This document shows, one piece after another, positions 46,988 to 54,607 of a stretch of 64,000 nucleotides of DNA (the stretch's first letter is position 1; each line of letters begins with the position of its first letter). The stretch is from NCBI RefSeq assembly GCF_003351785.1, contig NZ_CP031230.1, positions 992,001-1,056,000 of the forward strand. Direction: 5' to 3'. Both the position numbers and the translations under genes were made by a program. Origin of the DNA: Sporosarcina sp. PTS2304 (GTDB lineage Bacteria > Bacillota > Bacilli > Bacillales_A > Planococcaceae). The notes under the pieces were generated by a model that saw nothing but the letters and a program-made list of their open reading frames with translations, was not told the origin of the DNA and made no database searches.

Positions 46988-47150
46988 TACGAGATGTTGT
47001 ATCTTCTCCCTCCCAGTGTACTACATAAAGTGAAAAAAATGAATAGTCTATCAATTAGAGGTTATTTTCTGTTGGAAAACGCCAGAAAAATGCGCGAACC
47101 TCCTGGTGATTTCGTGGGCACTTAGGGTTCGCACATTCAAATGTGAAAAA
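46988..47150 (-). promoter_or_regulatory. CRISPR leader
   Basis: AT-rich sequence directly upstream (minus strand) of the first repeat. It contains an inverted repeat: GCGAACC at 47094-47100 facing GGTTCGC at 47126-47132, about 25 bases apart, inside a stretch that on the minus strand reads GTGCGAACCCTAAGTGCCC then CCAGGAGGTTCGCGC. From memory, type I-C leaders carry such a GTGCGAACC...GGTTCGC motif. It is the likely integration and promoter region. Confidence 0.7.
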
Positions 47151-47243
47151 AGTAGAACCATACCCTTTTACTACAAACCCACAGAAAGAAAAAGCTCATA
47201 TAGATCAATACTGTTTCTTACACAAGTACTTTTTAAGAACTAG

Positions 47244-47305
47244 CTATCATACAAACAGCCAGCAAACCAAACAGTTGGAATAGTTTCACGCTGTTAGTAT
47301 GATAG
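47244..47305. repeat. Inverted repeat overlapping the yghU promoter
   Basis: CTATCATACAAACAGC (47244-47259) and GCTGTTAGTATGATAG (47290-47305) match in 15 of 16 positions, 30 bases apart. The right arm covers the -10 TATGAT of the promoter of the glutathione transferase gene, so it may be an operator. Confidence 0.6.
47275..47303 (+). promoter_or_regulatory. Promoter of the yghU-like gene
   Basis: TTGGAA (47275-47280), 17 bases, TATGAT (47298-47303), 30 bases before the ATG at 47333. Confidence 0.6.
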
Positions 47306-47332
47306 AGTCACTACATAATAGGAGGCGTTACT

Positions 47333-48124
47333 ATGACAAAATATGAATTACCAAACGTATGGAAGTGGGAAGAAGAGAATTCAAATAGATGGGGGAATCG
47401 TCCGACAGCGGGTGAACGGTTTGAGCAAACGTTACCAGTCGGAGAGGCACCGCTCCAACTCTATTCACTGGGAACTCCAAACGGTATAAAAGTGACAATT
47501 ATGCTGGAAGAGTTAAAAGAATTGGATGTTGACGGTGCAGATTATGATGTATATGAAATCAATATTGGAGCGCAAGAACAATTTGGTTCAGATTTTGTCA
47601 AGATCAATCCTAACTCCAAGATTCCTGCCTTGGTCGATCAAAGTCAAAGTCCGCGTGTGGAGATTTTTGAATCAGGATCGATTTTGCTGTACTTGGCTGA
47701 GAAATTCAAACAACTGATTCCGACAGATATACATGGACGAACAGAAACCCTTAATTGGCTATTCTGGCAAATTGGGGCGGGTCCTTATATTGGTGGAGGG
47801 TTTGGCCACTTTTTCGCTTATGCGCCGGAACCTATGAAATATCCGATTGATCGTTTTACTATGGAAACGAAACGTCAACTAGACTTACTGAATAACACAT
47901 TAGCTAAGCGTTCTTATATTGCGGGTGATACGTATACGATTGCAGATATCGCCATATGGTCTTGGTACGGACGTCTAGCTTTAGGGAAGTTGTATGAAGG
48001 CTCGTATGAATTTTTGGACATGGATGAATATACCCATCTCTTGGAATGGTCTCAACGTATCGAAAAACGACCTGGCGTTCAAAAAGGTCTTGCGGTAGAG
48101 TATCTATCATATACGTCAACTTAA
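47333..48124 (+). CDS. yghU: Glutathione S-transferase family protein, YghU-like
   Basis: 263 residues. N-terminal thioredoxin fold with LYSLGTPNGIKVTIMLEE and INPNSKIPALVD, then FESGSILLYLAEKF, and a helical C-terminal domain with YIAGDTYTIADIAIWSW. YghU-type proteins are disulfide-bond reductases using low-molecular-weight thiols. The last codons come from an IS231-type element: before insertion the end would read VEYLSLSK, now it reads VEYLSYTST and stops inside the IS end. Activity is probably little affected. ATG behind TAGGAGGCGTTACT. Its original terminator is now 1.6 kb away at 49803. Confidence 0.9.
   Translation: MTKYELPNVWKWEEENSNRWGNRPTAGERFEQTLPVGEAPLQLYSLGTPNGIKVTIMLEELKELDVDGADYDVYEINIGAQEQFGSDFVKINPNSKIPALVDQSQSPRVEIFESGSILLYLAEKFKQLIPTDIHGRTETLNWLFWQIGAGPYIGGGFGHFFAYAPEPMKYPIDRFTMETKRQLDLLNNTLAKRSYIAGDTYTIADIAIWSWYGRLALGKLYEGSYEFLDMDEYTHLLEWSQRIEKRPGVQKGLAVEYLSYTST
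48097..48107 (+). repeat. Target site duplication of the IS231-type element, left
   Basis: AGAGTATCTAT, repeated exactly at 49744-49754. The 11-bp length fits IS231-type (IS4 family) elements. Confidence 0.85.
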
Positions 48125-49743
48125 GGTTTATTCCTTCGTTTTTACTCGTCAAGTGACGTTCCACTTCTTGATTTGTATGGTTTGAATTTATAGGAATACG
48201 GGAATGTCTTTAGTAACCTTTCACTTTATGGATTTGAAGGCATAGTAAATAAACCCCTGTATGTTCTTTTTTAAAAAATAGGTGTGTTTATGTTAGCCAG
48301 TGAATAGGACCGGGTTTCTTTACGTTTTTCGGGCCATTGCTGGCTAATATATTGAGTAACTCGTCCATCACTTCCCTCCACTTGGGAGAAGCACGTGCCT
48401 GCCAAAGTTTCCACACCCGTTCACTCACTTCTCGGATTCCAATCCGCTCACTTAGAATCAGTTGTTTCTCTTTCCAGAAATAATGACGTATTTGATACGT
48501 AAGCAGCACACTCAATAGGAATATAATTAACTCCGCATACAAATGACACAGCCATCTTTCTGCCTTCATATTTCGATAACGTGCTACCCCTAAGTCAGAC
48601 TTCCATGACTTGAAGAGGAGCTCAATTTGCCATCTGTAGCGATAGAGTGAACAGATTTCCGACGCTGGAATTTCTGCTGGCAGATTAGTCACATAGATAG
48701 ATATGCCAGACAAGTCTTTTACTTTTTGTTTAATTTTTCCCGGCTTTGTCTGTTTGCGTCGCTTAATACGAAATTCCTGACGTTTTTGTTCTTCCGCCGT
48801 CATCCGATAGATTACTAAGCGAGAGGGCATTCTCTCGTGCTTACCTATATATACGCGCGGGAATTCTCTGCTTTCTCCTGGTTTCATGGTCTGTATTTCC
48901 TCTTCTAGAAACAATCGTATATGAGCGTACTTTTTCATAATCTCTCCGTTTTTGTGATAACGGGGATGAGGCGAATCCACATAAAACATAGTATCTGCAC
49001 GTGCACGTGATACATAAAATGCTTCTTTTTGTTCAATTTCCCTAAACAGATCACATTTGAAATAGCCCAGATCTTGAAGAAGCAGATCATCTTTCTGCAC
49101 GTTTTCTAAACGGCTGAGTCCTGAAAGAGAATCTCCCGCTTTTCCAGGCTGGAGTTCAACATAACAAAACTTTCCTGTAAGATAATCAAATTCTAATTGA
49201 CACTTGACACCTGCACCCGTGGTCCCGGGGAACATGACGTGAAGCGCGTCAGGCAATTTCACGGAGCTGCCATCCAAAATCCTCATGCTTCTAAACGGGT
49301 ATGTGGTGGCGATGGGAAGCTTAGAGAAGGCCAATTTGGATTGACTTTCAAACAATCGGAGAAAGATCCGTTCCATGAACTGAACCGCGTGTTCGTTAAA
49401 CCGTTTATCCAGTGCTTGCTTAGAGAGCGTCAGACTCGGTTTGGCCAGCTTCGCACACAGATGAGTTAATGAACTTTCTGCGATCTTACCCGGCTCGGCA
49501 AAGAGAAGTTGAAGAAAAGTATTTATATCCAGCTTGCGTTTCCGTTGAATAAACTTTGTCTCTCTAGCGATAGAGGAAAGTTCTTTTGGGTGACAGAAGA
49601 GTAAACAATCGACGCTGCTGGTAAAAAGGATGTTTAGGCTTCATGATGTATACCTCCTTATATTTGGTGTGTTAAAGATATATACCAACAAATAAAGGGA
49701 ATCAATCGTAAAGTACTAAATTTTTCTTAAGTTGACGTATATG
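48108..49743 (-). mobile_element. IS231-type insertion sequence (IS4 family), 1636 bp
   Basis: Both ends carry the 18-bp inverted repeat CATATACGTCAACTTAAG, close to the IS231 end CATGCCCATCAACTTAAG (recalled). The element is flanked by an exact 11-bp duplication and lies in the 3' end of the yghU-like gene. Removing the IS and one duplication restores VEYLSLSK and a stop codon. Length is close to the ~1650 bp of IS231. The single transposase gene is on the minus strand and broken by a frame change. Confidence 0.9.
48288..49644 (-). pseudogene. IS231-type transposase, frame interrupted near the start
   Basis: DDE transposase. ATG 49644 follows TAAGGAGG, but after 26 codons the frame meets TAG because of an AAAA run (plus-strand TTTT at 49584-49587). 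Omitting one base at that run makes one frame to 48288, giving about 451 residues, and the 69 codons upstream of the later ATG 49376 then read as a normal IS231 N-terminal region (SKQALDKRFNEHAVQFMERI). Catalytic parts are intact: LDGSSVKLPD, LLQDLGYF and the YREK region YRYRWQIELLFKSWKSDLG. Either a null mutation or a site of frameshifting or transcript slippage. Confidence 0.85.
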
Positions 49744-49754
49744 AGAGTATCTAT
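49744..49754 (+). repeat. Target site duplication of the IS231-type element, right
   Basis: AGAGTATCTAT, identical to 48097-48107; the following CGCTAAGTAAGTAA is the displaced original 3' end of the yghU-like gene. Confidence 0.85.
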
Positions 49755-49802
49755 CGCTAAGTAAGTAATTTTTAAAGTAAGGTGAGGCTGCGACATAACA
49801 TG

Positions 49803-49842
49803 CAAAAAGCGTAAAGGATACTTCATCCTTTACGCTTTTTTA
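49803..49842 (+). terminator. Terminator displaced from the yghU-like gene
   Basis: Stem CAAAAAGCGTAAAGGA / TCCTTTACGCTTTTT with TACTTCA loop. It lies about 35 bases after the original stop codon. The remaining bases to 50044 hold only a decayed copy of the GCTTCAGCTC terminator seen at 30313. Confidence 0.75.
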
Positions 49843-50044
49843 ACGTAGTGACTGCAATAGTGATTCGTAGGATGGGGAATCTACCATGACGCCAGAAGCA
49901 GCATGAATTTACATGTATCTACATATTTTGTAGAGATAAAAATGTTTAGAAGGAATTAAAAAAATTGCTGAAAGAGTTGGGGCATATAGCTTCAGCTCTT
50001 ATTTGTCGTGTGTTTTATCTGCAAATAAAAATATTTTAAAAAAC

Positions 50045-50082
50045 GATGTATCATACAAAAAGCACTCTATATAGCGGATGAA
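50045..50082 (+). promoter_or_regulatory. Conserved upstream element, copy 3 (decayed)
   Basis: GATGTATCATACAAA, then CACTCTATATAGCGGATGAAG. Same arrangement as at 29901 and 30383, with several changes. Confidence 0.4.
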
Positions 50083-50128
50083 GAGGCGAATGACTATCAC
50101 TTACAAAAATAGCGAGGAGGACGAAACG

Positions 50129-50613
50129 AGGAGTTTATTAGTGGATGAAACACCTTTACAAGTACTGCCATTGTTAGCATAAGACGTATGGCTGAATGGG
50201 GCGATATTTTTACAGCAACTAAGTTTTCGATCATTTGATTTCAAAAAATGTGCGGGATAAATATGTTTGGGTGTGTAAAACGTTTAACGAATGGAAAGAA
50301 GAGTTTCCGTTATAGTAGAGCAATACGATCAAGCGCCTCATTTACGAACTCGAGGAAAAACGTATGGTGCATACGACATCTGCGACGACCGAATCTGATT
50401 AAAAGAAAGACAAATGAAAGCCATCGTCCGAAGAATTATAAAAAGAATCTAGACAAAAGTCCAATTATCATCATTGATTCTCTACAAACCATCAGATCCG
50501 AACATCGCATCGTCAACCAAACTCAATCCATCGGCGGATTAACTGTCTATTACAGCAAAGCCACCGGCAAGCTCGGTGACATTGACTATCTAACTGACAA
50601 AGGAGAGTGTTGA
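50129..50613 (+). pseudogene. Decayed and internally deleted copy of the DnaD-like / DnaB-like gene pair
   Basis: The first part reads LLVDETPLQVLPLLA, stop, DVWLNGAIFLQQLSFRSF, clearly the start of the DnaD-like protein at 30470 with in-frame stops and frame changes. The last part reads RRIIKKNLDKSPIIIIDSLQ and HRIVNQTQSIGG, the Walker B region of the DnaB-like protein at 31259, then jumps to YYSKATGKL, its C-terminal end. About 1.5 kb of the original pair is missing. It is a second, dead copy of the same module. Confidence 0.8.
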
Positions 50614-50614
50614 A

Positions 50615-50785
50615 ATGGTTACTGTAGCTCAATGTCATAGAGGCGAGCACACCAATGTACTAGAAAAGCGAAAAGAAGTATATGAAGCTGCACGGGCTAG
50701 TCATCCCGAACATTGGATGCGTGACACAAAAAACTGGAATCCGCGCGAACAGGTAGCCTTAAATCCGATGTGTGAAAAGAAATAG
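50615..50785 (+). CDS. Small protein resembling a transposase C-terminal end, 56 residues
   Basis: The frame begins MVTVAQCHRGEHTNVLEKRK and ends with ARASHPEHWMRDTKNWNP and VALNP. The pattern of a YEAARASHPE helix followed by an aromatic/basic loop and LNP resembles the last residues of some integrase-core transposases. It could be a remnant, though the ribosome binding site AAAGGAGAG before the ATG is good. It follows the dead replication module directly. Confidence 0.45.
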   Translation: MVTVAQCHRGEHTNVLEKRKEVYEAARASHPEHWMRDTKNWNPREQVALNPMCEKK

Positions 50786-50997
50786 GTTGACTGATCACAC
50801 CCACTGTACCTAGTGGCTTGAATGGAAAGAACGCTTTTCCTTTCGATTCAAGTCACTAGGCGGGCAAGCGCAGCGCGGTAGCTTGGATTAGACATGGAGA
50901 GTTGAATTTTATTGAATTAGGTATTTGAGGAAAGTTAATCAGCCTGATACGACATCTATATTGACAACTATCGATTGCGATGTAAATAGTAAAATAA

Positions 50998-52914
50998 CTA
51001 ACGTTTTTCTTTATTGAAATAAACTAAAGAACCTTCTGCCTTCGCTGCATTAAAATTTAATTTTAAATTAAGCTCGATGGACTTCCTAGTTGCTTGTAGA
51101 TATTGTATAGCTAAATCTATATCTAAAGAGACCTTGATATTATTAATAATAGGAATTTCATATTTTCCTTCTAGGCTTTGATATTTACTTAACAAATAAT
51201 TAATAGCAACCTTATTTAATTCTTTTATATTAACATTAATTTGACTAGCATTATATCTAATATTTTCCGAATTAGTTACGAACCAAAAAGATGGTTTGAA
51301 AAAAGTTTCTTCTAAATATAAGTTATAGTCTTTAATTCTTTCATTATAAAGTTCCTTAACCTCGGGATTTTCATAATATAAAAAGAAAGAATCACTTCTA
51401 ATATTTGTAACAATCAAGTTATAATTTTTACAATCCATATTTTCTATGAAAATCGAAAGTTTATTTATCCGATCTTCATGGGTATTAGTTATTCTCATTT
51501 TTGATAGGCAGAATTCTTTGATGATGTATTTATTAATTTCACTAATCATCGTTTCCTTCAAACTATCTACAACACTTTTAATGTTTTGTTCATGATCAAA
51601 TACAATCGTCGGAACTGAGATAGAATATGATAATTCTTTATCTAAGGTTAAAGTAGTGTCATTTTTAAAATTGATTAGTAGTGACTTACTCCTAACATCA
51701 ACTAGTCTTTCTTTTATAAGGTCTTCCTTCAATCCCAGATCCTTACTAATACCAATACAATCATTAATTTCATGTTCTACGTAAAGTTTTTTTAGTTTAT
51801 GTAAACCATCGTATAATTCTTGAGCTACTTCTTGATTTATACCAAATCCAAAATGGCTTTTAAAAACTTTATAGCGTTCAACTAAAGACTCCACTGAATC
51901 AGATTCAAAATTCATTAAGTAACTAGAAATTTCTTCTTTGTCGAGTTGTTCAAAAAAACCACTATTTGTCGAAGATTCAATAAATACAAGAAATTCTTTA
52001 ATAACATTCTCCATTATCATCCACTTGAATATGATAGTATCGCCATGCATTCTTTCCCATCCAGTTAATTCTTTGAAAGCTGAACTGGCAAAAAGAGATA
52101 AGTCATTTCGTGTAACCGAAAAGTCATAACCTATTCTGTTAAATACATCCAATTCGAGAAATGCTTTGAATTTATTTCCGTCAACTAAATCTTCTTTATA
52201 TATTAAATAATATAGATATATAGCTAAGTTAAAGATAATTTCCATAGATTCATTTTTTATACCGTTTAGAAAAAATAAATCTTCAGTGACATTATTAAAA
52301 TTTTCAATATCTCGATTATCAATCATTGTTTTTAAAACCCTTTGTGTAACTAGTTTTGCGGTATCTTTATTTCTTGATAATACTAATAAAGATATATTCT
52401 TAGAGTAACCTTTAAGGATATCTTCTTTTTTATAACCTGGTAAAAGTTTGTTTTTGTAAATAATATTATAAAAGGCAGCATGGCTCTGAGTTACGAAATT
52501 CAACTGTGAGCTGTCACCTTCATCTGCTGTTTCACGTAAAATTTGAAGTAATTTGTAGATAGATTGCAGATAATTCTCATTAATAAACTCACTATTTTCT
52601 AAGTGTTTTAAAATAGCTTTAATTTCGTCATCTAAATAGACGAAGTGCCCTTGCGTGAAAACTGTTCCATATAAATTTAAAATTAACTCCATTGCCTCGT
52701 CCAATTTATCTTTTTCGAAACATTTTTCAAATAGTTCTGTAATTCTTTCATCGATTAGATTGGAAATCTTTTTAGTAATGTCAGTTGATTCATTAGATAA
52801 AATAATTTCATATAGCTCTTTAAAAAGTGAAATATTTTTTTGTAACAAACCGTATCTATCTCTCTCGATTGCATCGATTGAATGGATATAAAGCTGCTCT
52901 ATTATTTTATTCAA
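50998..52914 (-). CDS. Large soluble protein of unknown function in an AT-rich two-gene unit
   Basis: 638 residues, mostly helical, rich in Leu, Asn, Lys and Glu, with no signal peptide, membrane segment or nucleotide-binding motif that I can see. It begins MNKIIEQLYIHSIDAIERDR. The C-terminal quarter has alternating patterns (YEIPIINNIKVSLDIDLAIQ) that suggest a beta-containing domain. Its ATG overlaps the stop of the membrane-protein gene upstream by four bases, so the two are coupled. Base composition is far more AT-rich than the neighbours, with AAA, AAT and TTT codons dominating, which points to recent transfer. Accessory functions, including defence, are possible but unproven. Confidence 0.75.
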   Translation of the reverse strand: MNKIIEQLYIHSIDAIERDRYGLLQKNISLFKELYEIILSNESTDITKKISNLIDERITELFEKCFEKDKLDEAMELILNLYGTVFTQGHFVYLDDEIKAILKHLENSEFINENYLQSIYKLLQILRETADEGDSSQLNFVTQSHAAFYNIIYKNKLLPGYKKEDILKGYSKNISLLVLSRNKDTAKLVTQRVLKTMIDNRDIENFNNVTEDLFFLNGIKNESMEIIFNLAIYLYYLIYKEDLVDGNKFKAFLELDVFNRIGYDFSVTRNDLSLFASSAFKELTGWERMHGDTIIFKWMIMENVIKEFLVFIESSTNSGFFEQLDKEEISSYLMNFESDSVESLVERYKVFKSHFGFGINQEVAQELYDGLHKLKKLYVEHEINDCIGISKDLGLKEDLIKERLVDVRSKSLLINFKNDTTLTLDKELSYSISVPTIVFDHEQNIKSVVDSLKETMISEINKYIIKEFCLSKMRITNTHEDRINKLSIFIENMDCKNYNLIVTNIRSDSFFLYYENPEVKELYNERIKDYNLYLEETFFKPSFWFVTNSENIRYNASQINVNIKELNKVAINYLLSKYQSLEGKYEIPIINNIKVSLDIDLAIQYLQATRKSIELNLKLNFNAAKAEGSLVYFNKEKR

Positions 52915-53444
52915 CCTTTCTCCTCTTTCTGGGTTTTTGAGCCCTTGAGCTTTGTAGTGAATTCATTTATAATGCTCTGTCTAACTTTATTTTCAATTGT
53001 ATCGAAATTTACTAAAAGTGAAAAAGTTTGATACATAAGAGTTGAGACGCTTAACAATGAAATAAATAAAATAAAAACAGTTCCAAACAACCATTCGTAA
53101 GCAACGAAAAAATAGTTAGCAAAAATTAATGCAATAAGCACGAAAATTATTTCTATTTTAGATAGAAAAAATGCTTTTTCTTCAATAAATACAAAGTGCA
53201 TTACATCTTTCCCAAATATCTTTTCTTTTATAAATCCAACTGTTAAAGCCACAACTGCGATACTTATTGATATTGCAACAGCTTGAACTTGCCATATAGC
53301 TAAAATAAGATTATTAATATTTTCACTTTCTATTGTTAGAAATTTGATATGAAATGTGTCGAAAAGCCAAGTACCGGATTTCGCAAGTAATAGAATTAAT
53401 ATTAGTGTAATAACCATTCGGAAAAAGGATGTCTTTGTAAACAT
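52911..53444 (-). CDS. Four-helix membrane protein, partner of the 638-residue protein
   Basis: 177 residues with four hydrophobic segments (FFRMVITLILILLLAKSGTW; VQAVAISISIAVVALTVGFI; IEIIFVLIALIFANYFFVAY; FILFISLLSVSTLMYQTFSL) and a basic C-terminal tail ending KLKGSKTQKEEKG, likely in the cytoplasm. It would place the coupled large protein at the membrane. Family not recognised. ATG behind AAGAGGTGAAAAATG; the upstream region to 53600 is AT-rich and probably holds the promoter. Confidence 0.75.
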   Translation of the reverse strand: MFTKTSFFRMVITLILILLLAKSGTWLFDTFHIKFLTIESENINNLILAIWQVQAVAISISIAVVALTVGFIKEKIFGKDVMHFVFIEEKAFFLSKIEIIFVLIALIFANYFFVAYEWLFGTVFILFISLLSVSTLMYQTFSLLVNFDTIENKVRQSIINEFTTKLKGSKTQKEEKG

Positions 53445-53608
53445 TTTTCACCTCTTTAAAACTTTTTATAAACAATTTAAGGCATCTTTGTGTTAATAAA
53501 GCGCACCTGTGCTCTGCAAAAATACGACACTATTCAGACAACCGATAGATAAATAATTACGCAAGAAAATTCTACGACTACATTCCGAGGGTTCTTGTAT
53601 CTTGGCCC

Positions 53609-54046
53609 TCAATCCTCCCTAACAACCAACCGAGCCAACCCATTCTCCTCAAACTCTTCCTCATACCGTTCCTCAATCTCAAGTAGCCGCTTAAATCGCT
53701 CATCCTTATCCCTCGGAACAACTGCCTCATTCGCTAAATCTCTTTCAGCCAGTCGACTAGAAAGTTCATTCCAAAACACATCATTATCATTCACATCAAT
53801 GATCGGCTGCAATTGATTTTCATATGCTTGGGTCGGATAGTATTCATTGTGGTCTCGCTCAAATGTAATGATGTCATCATAGCCAAAATCCTTCGCAAAT
53901 GAGTTGATATATTGGTACAGTTCTTCATACTCCTTGATCAGTTGCTCGGGATTTCTAGAAGAATTGGCTGTCCATTCGCCTAAGTGGACCAAGTCAAGTA
54001 AGTGTTTGAATTGCTTCTTTGTGAAATTAATTTTCATTATACTCAT
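53609..54046 (-). CDS. Hypothetical protein, 145 residues
   Basis: Soluble and acidic, starting MSIMKINFTKKQFKHLLDLV, with aromatic-rich middle (YDDIITFERDHNEYYPTQAY) and an acidic helical end (FKRLLEIEERYEEEFEENG). It looks like a conserved bacterial protein of unknown function, and I cannot name a family. The ATG has AAGGAGAATGAGT upstream. Composition is close to the chromosome average, unlike the AT-rich pair next to it. Confidence 0.7.
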   Translation of the reverse strand: MSIMKINFTKKQFKHLLDLVHLGEWTANSSRNPEQLIKEYEELYQYINSFAKDFGYDDIITFERDHNEYYPTQAYENQLQPIIDVNDNDVFWNELSSRLAERDLANEAVVPRDKDERFKRLLEIEERYEEEFEENGLARLVVRED

Positions 54047-54250
54047 TCTCCTTTATTCATCTGCGATTATCGTATCACAAGAATCTGTATTTGCAGTAAA
54101 TCCATTCCGAATAAAAACTATGAAAATTGAATTTCTTCCTTTTGACGCATCGAATCCATCTACACTACACTCAATGAACAACGAGTAATATTCTCTTATT
54201 TTAGCTAAAAAAATGATACAATTATATTAACAGAATTGGAGGCTATCGCC

Positions 54251-54565
54251 ATGAATGATGAAACCCTACGCTCAGCTATTGAAAATTGGGAAGCTTTGAG
54301 TGGCACGCCAGAAGAATTTTTTGCGTATGAATCTAGATTGAAACGAGTGATTGATGAAGAAGCGGCTGTAAAGGAAGCGGAATTGCGATTGCAGGAGGCT
54401 GTTCAGAAAGCTACACAGAAAGCGAATCGTAAGGCTAAAGAAGAGAAAATTAGAACAGTTCAAAGTCTTTTAGCATTAGAAGTGGAGATGGAGAAAATTG
54501 CGATGGCTGTAGAAATGGATGTGCAAGACGTTCTTGCTATTCAAGCAGACATGCGTCACAAGTGA
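54251..54565 (+). CDS. Small helical protein resembling the C-terminal tail of Rpn-family nucleases
   Basis: 104 residues from ATG 54251, which follows TTGGAGG; the TTG at 54236 lies inside that site. Entirely helical and charged: ETLRSAIENWEALSGTPEEF, a coiled stretch with KATQKANRKAKEEK, then SLLALEVEMEKIAMAVEMD. The last part resembles the small C-terminal helix-turn-helix tail of Rpn (PD-(D/E)XK transposase-like) proteins. There is no nuclease domain, so it could be a remnant or an independent small protein. Confidence 0.55.
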   Translation: MNDETLRSAIENWEALSGTPEEFFAYESRLKRVIDEEAAVKEAELRLQEAVQKATQKANRKAKEEKIRTVQSLLALEVEMEKIAMAVEMDVQDVLAIQADMRHK

Positions 54566-54607
54566 AGTTTCGAGATAATAAAGCAATAAAAAAAGAAGGT
54601 GATCTCC

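Noticed and set aside
42215-47125. Many open frames across the CRISPR array on both strands
   Set aside because: They encode only repeated ISIHALHTESD, NPRSPYRER or STLSIQRAT strings, translations of the 33-bp repeat. Not genes.
49197-49469. A 90-codon plus-strand frame in the IS element
   Set aside because: Antisense to the transposase frame whose protein similarity is clear.
50998-53444. Possibility that the two AT-rich genes are cas genes for the array
   Set aside because: Neither shows Cas helicase, RAMP, Cas4 or Cas1/2 features, they are 4 kb from the leader and on the far side of the IS and dead replication genes.
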